Source: Tritrichomonas foetus
Taxonomy: Eukaryota > Parabasalia > Tritrichomonadida > Tritrichomonadidae
DNA length: 27,344 nucleotides
Direction of reading: 5' to 3'
NCBI GenBank assembly: GCA_001839685.1
Contig: MLAK01001055.1
Coordinates: 9,129-36,472, forward strand
Below the pieces are notes generated by a model. It saw only the letters and a program-made list of their open reading frames with translations, did not search any database and had not been told where the DNA came from. Below are positions 24,413-27,344 of the stretch, piece by piece. A program made the position numbers and the translations under genes. Position 1 is the stretch's first letter. Each line of letters starts with the position of its first letter.

Positions 24413-25735
24413 TTAAACAAACTCAGCAGAATCACGAAAAGTACTTGCTGGTTTGTTTTTAATCTTCCTCAAAACGGCCACTCTTTTACATAAACATACT
24501 TTGCATGAGTTTCTCACTTCGTTTGTGTCTTTCATCAATTTGGTACGGGTGACATCACTCATGTTGTCAAATTTGAATGAATTCAAAATCTCTAAAACAC
24601 GCTTCATTGTGGCGCGTGCTGCAGGAGCAGGTCGCAACATTTCTTGAAAGAGAGATTTAATCAGTAAATTTGGTGCATTGATTTTAAACTCACTTAAAAT
24701 AATTTGCTGTTCAATTCTGAGACAATGGTCGTATGGGTCAAAAGGTCGACTGCCGACTGTCATTTCGTACAGGACAATTCCGAGACTCCAAACATCGTTT
24801 TTGGTGAAGTCAAAAACATTTCGACTAATATTTTTCTTTGTTGAAGAAATTGCTTCATTGTTTTGTTCAATTCCAAGAATGTTTGGAGAATTAGCATCTT
24901 TAATGTTGTCATTTTGATTTCCAAAATTATCTGCTTTTTGATTGTCATTCGCTTCAAAGTTGTTAATTATTGAATGTGCAAGATTTGAGCAAATGTTACT
25001 CTGTATGATGTTACTCGTCACCATATTATTTGAATTGCTGCCGGAGATCTTCTGAGCATCCCCGCTTTTGATTGGGCTACTGCCATTACTGTGAGAACAC
25101 GAAACTTGTTGTTGAGGTAAAGTTGGCAAATTCCGATATGTTTTAGTTTGTCGTGAATATTTCTTAGAGGAGTGCTTATAAAAAGTTTCAGGAGCACGAT
25201 AACATGTTGATTCAAGTAGTTCTTGGCCGGTTCGAAATTGAATGAAAATATCATTAATATTGAAAAATGCCAATTTCACGCAATCTAATTCATTAATAAA
25301 AATATTGTGCGGATTAATGTCGTTATGAAACAATCCCCGATTGTGGCACATTTCGAGCGCCTCTGCAAGTTGCCTCATTATTGAAATTGCGCGAAACTGG
25401 GTAAAGACAGGAGTTACCTTGAGGACCTCGGCGAGAGTCTGGCTAGGGAAGTATTCGTATTCAATAAACAAATAATTGTTGGTTTCAAAGTAATTGAATA
25501 CTCTGAGAATATTTGGATGACGGATATATTTGAGTTTGTCAAACTGAAATCGAAAAGAATCATCAATTCTGCGGTGCATTGCTGGACCAGTGTAGGTCAT
25601 TTGGAGGCACCTCAGTTGGGTACCTTTGCGGACGAGATATAACGATCCATTTAAATTATGTCCCAAACGCTGAACAAGTTCGTAACCGTTGGAAATGAGA
25701 GCGGGTTTCAAGTCTTCGTATTCGTAATCATTCAT
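24413..25735 (-). CDS. Protein pseudokinase with Asn/Ser-rich insert
   Basis: A 440-residue kinase-fold protein lacking catalytic residues. The Gly loop is degenerate (LGHNLNGSLYL, 24-34). The ATP lysine of the VAIK strand is replaced (LRCLQM, Gln45). The HRDxKxxN loop reads HNDINPHN (137-144), keeping Asp139 and Asn144 but losing Arg and Lys. DFG is FFN (157-159). Structural motifs remain: APE (181-183) and DVWSLGIVLYEMTVGSRPF (314-332). Between APE and DVW lies a ~125-residue insert (about 186-310) rich in Asn, Ser and Gln. The C-terminus has a cysteine cluster CKVCLCK (411-417) and a basic tail. It is most likely a scaffold or allosteric partner. The fold is close to NEK/CAMK-like kinases, but the subfamily is not clear. 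Confidence 0.85.
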   Translation of the reverse strand: MNDYEYEDLKPALISNGYELVQRLGHNLNGSLYLVRKGTQLRCLQMTYTGPAMHRRIDDSFRFQFDKLKYIRHPNILRVFNYFETNNYLFIEYEYFPSQTLAEVLKVTPVFTQFRAISIMRQLAEALEMCHNRGLFHNDINPHNIFINELDCVKLAFFNINDIFIQFRTGQELLESTCYRAPETFYKHSSKKYSRQTKTYRNLPTLPQQQVSCSHSNGSSPIKSGDAQKISGSNSNNMVTSNIIQSNICSNLAHSIINNFEANDNQKADNFGNQNDNIKDANSPNILGIEQNNEAISSTKKNISRNVFDFTKNDVWSLGIVLYEMTVGSRPFDPYDHCLRIEQQIILSEFKINAPNLLIKSLFQEMLRPAPAARATMKRVLEILNSFKFDNMSDVTRTKLMKDTNEVRNSCKVCLCKRVAVLRKIKNKPASTFRDSAEFV

Positions 25736-26898
25736 TTGTTGATTTTCGAGGCAAATTAGTTTGATGAAAAACGATTAAATTCTGATCGAAGTATTTTTTT
25801 TTTTATTTAATTAATTTGAGATACCATTTTTCAATAGTTCATTCAATATTTGTGAGAAGCCTGTGATTGTGTTTCTGAGAGAGTAAATAATCTCACAAAA
25901 AATAATGGGAAATTTATTGAATTTTCCGATGATTATCGATGATGCAAAGTGAGTTGTCTCAGAATGAAGTGGTATTGTGAAAAATTGGCTATATGCTGTG
26001 AATCACATCCATCATAGGATTTGATAAGAATTGAATTTCCTAAAAAAACTCGTATTTTTGACAACATAGGTTTTTTGTCAAATTCACTTTTTCTGAAAAG
26101 AATGAAATAAACTTAACTTTTTCTAATAGCATTGTATGTGGTATTTTTTTTGTTTATTTCATACTCTCGTAGTGTTTTATTAATCGTTTTTTGAGATATG
26201 AATCATATCATATGTAAGTGATTCCCAACGTTGAAAATATAATTCATACGATTTACGAATAAAATGAATATTTGAATAATTTCACGTTCATTCAAAAAAA
26301 TAGCAGTTTTCATTGAATTGTTAAAGTGTCATGTCATTTCCAGTCAGCATGTCAGATGGAAATTTTTCTGTTGATACTCTTATGTTTTATATTAGTTTTT
26401 AGCAGAGTGTATAAGGGATTAATAGAAACAAAAGTTTTGTTACAAAACAGTAAAAAAAACAATTCAATTCAAGTTCATGACAAATTCAAAGACTATTTTA
26501 ATCTACGTCCTATAATTTCCTGAATTACAAATAATATTTGTATTAAATTAATAAGTTATTGATACTCTAATATAAAAATGTGGAAAGCATATCTGCATCG
26601 CAATTTGCCAATTCCTACTGTAACTACTGTAGAGAACAAATCTCTATCAGGAATCAACCATAAAAAGAGATTAATTAACCACACGCAATAAAACAACATT
26701 AACAGTGATTTTAATTGCTGGAGATAATTGAAAAATAATCATCAAAATGAAAACCAATTAATGAACTTGAGTCTAACGAAAAAGATGTTTTAAAATGATA
26801 TGTTATGTAAATTAATTCTGCTTAATGATAATAGGATGATATCATGTGCCAAAAAATGAATATGAAAACAAAAAATGAAGTATTGTTTATTTAGAATA

Positions 26899-27054
26899 CT
26901 ACTTCTTTGACCCTTCATCCTCTGTGATTCCATTTTCACTATTCAAACAAACTAAAATATGGGCAAAACTTTGGATATCTAGGAAGAAATTCACCCTATT
27001 ATCGAATAATAAAACATCCATATGATCCAATATCTGTTTTTTAAGTGGAAATAA
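26899..27054 (-). pseudogene. Possible C-terminal gene fragment
   Basis: A 51-codon open frame on the minus strand ends with TAG at 26899-26901 and is preceded by an in-frame stop. The translation has protein-like composition: PLKKQILDHM, VNFFLDIQSFAHILVCLN and a charged end EDEGSKK. The segment PLKKQILDHM resembles PIKKKMLDQM in the remnant at 65-378, on the same strand. No Met start or full domain is present. It could be the last exon or a decayed copy of an unknown gene; chance cannot be excluded. Confidence 0.27.
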
Positions 27055-27170
27055 TTATTGCCTTGAATATAAATAAAAAGTTATTAAATCACAAAAATGA
27101 GAAAATGATTTTATTCTTTAATGTGAATCAATTTTTCAGATTTATAGTCAACAAAGTTTAGTTTTTTCAC

Positions 27171-27189
27171 TATAAATAGACTATTTATA
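27171..27189. repeat. 19-bp interrupted palindrome
   Basis: TATAAATAG (27171-27179) and CTATTTATA (27181-27189) are perfect inverted copies around a single A. It lies in gene-free DNA about 125 bp before the terminal hairpin. Confidence 0.55.
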
Positions 27190-27313
27190 TCTTGGGAAAC
27201 GTGAATTGATATGAATAAATTCGGAATTAATGATACCAAATTGCTTCCAGTAGGAAACAAAAAAAAAGACTTATATTTAATATCATTAGCCTCCTATATG
27301 AAAGGTTTACAAA

Positions 27314-27342
27314 ATGGTCCCCCAAAGATTTTGTGGGACCAT
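27314..27342. repeat. 13-bp inverted repeat at the window edge, possible transposon end
   Basis: ATGGTCCCCCAAA (27314-27326) and TTTGTGGGACCAT (27330-27342) pair with one mismatch around GAT. It is much richer in G and C than its flanks and stops two bases before the window ends. It could be the subterminal hairpin of a DNA transposon or a structured RNA start. Sequence beyond the window is needed to decide. Confidence 0.4.
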
Positions 27343-27344
27343 CC

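Larger units (their letters stand above)
25736..27344. other. Long right-hand spacer, no intact gene
   Basis: 1.6 kb upstream of the pseudokinase gene. AACGATTA at 25770-25777 lies 35 bp before its ATG. A 65-codon plus-strand frame (26326-26523) has one hydrophobic segment (IFLLILLCFILVF) but no other support. A minus-strand coding-like fragment lies at 26899-27054. Inverted repeats occur at 26639-26672 (AATCTCT/AGAGATT), 27171-27189 and 27314-27342. No RNA gene was recognised. Confidence 0.5.

Noticed and set aside
26326..26523. 65-codon frame with one hydrophobic segment
   Set aside because: A single hydrophobic run in AT-rich DNA is common by chance; no other support.

Overview
The window looks like nuclear DNA of a parabasalid protist, most probably a trichomonad such as Tritrichomonas or Trichomonas. 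The reasons are: very AT-rich spacers, almost intron-free eukaryotic genes, an R2R3 Myb protein, and one intron whose ends (GTATGT ... ACTAACATTCAG) closely match the trichomonad splice consensus (GTAYGT ... ACTAACACACAG). The species call is inference; the eukaryotic origin is certain.

Layout. 1-1090: a 17-bp tandem repeat, the remnant of a decayed gene on the minus strand, and a hairpin-rich stretch (588-1000) that may hold one or two small structured RNAs. 1091-1885 (-): R2R3 Myb factor. 1886-4232: long spacer with weak coding remnants. 4233-7055 (-): Hsp110-type chaperone with an unusual disordered C-terminus. 7726-9523 (-): protein phosphatase 5 in two exons. 10018-19026 (-): a giant (about 3000-residue) Uso1/p115-like Golgi tether. 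19335-20351 (-): CK2 alpha-like kinase. 20706-21092 (+): a stand-alone nucleoplasmin-like domain protein. 21314-22312 (-): ER-type PlsC/LPCAT acyltransferase. 22782-24032 (+): a beta-propeller protein of a family I also recall from plants. 24413-25735 (-): a pseudokinase with an Asn/Ser-rich insert. 25736-27344: spacer with palindromes, one coding-like fragment and a terminal hairpin that may be the edge of a mobile element.

The genes are mostly housekeeping: chaperones and co-chaperones (Hsp110, PP5), ER/Golgi membrane traffic and lipid metabolism (p115-like tether, acyltransferase), signalling (CK2-like, pseudokinase) and nuclear functions (Myb, nucleoplasmin-like). No operon is implied. 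A short element, RCCATWT, lies 90-270 bp upstream of six minus-strand genes in the same orientation and is a candidate shared promoter motif. I see no CRISPR array, phage, insertion sequence with a transposase, tRNA or rRNA.
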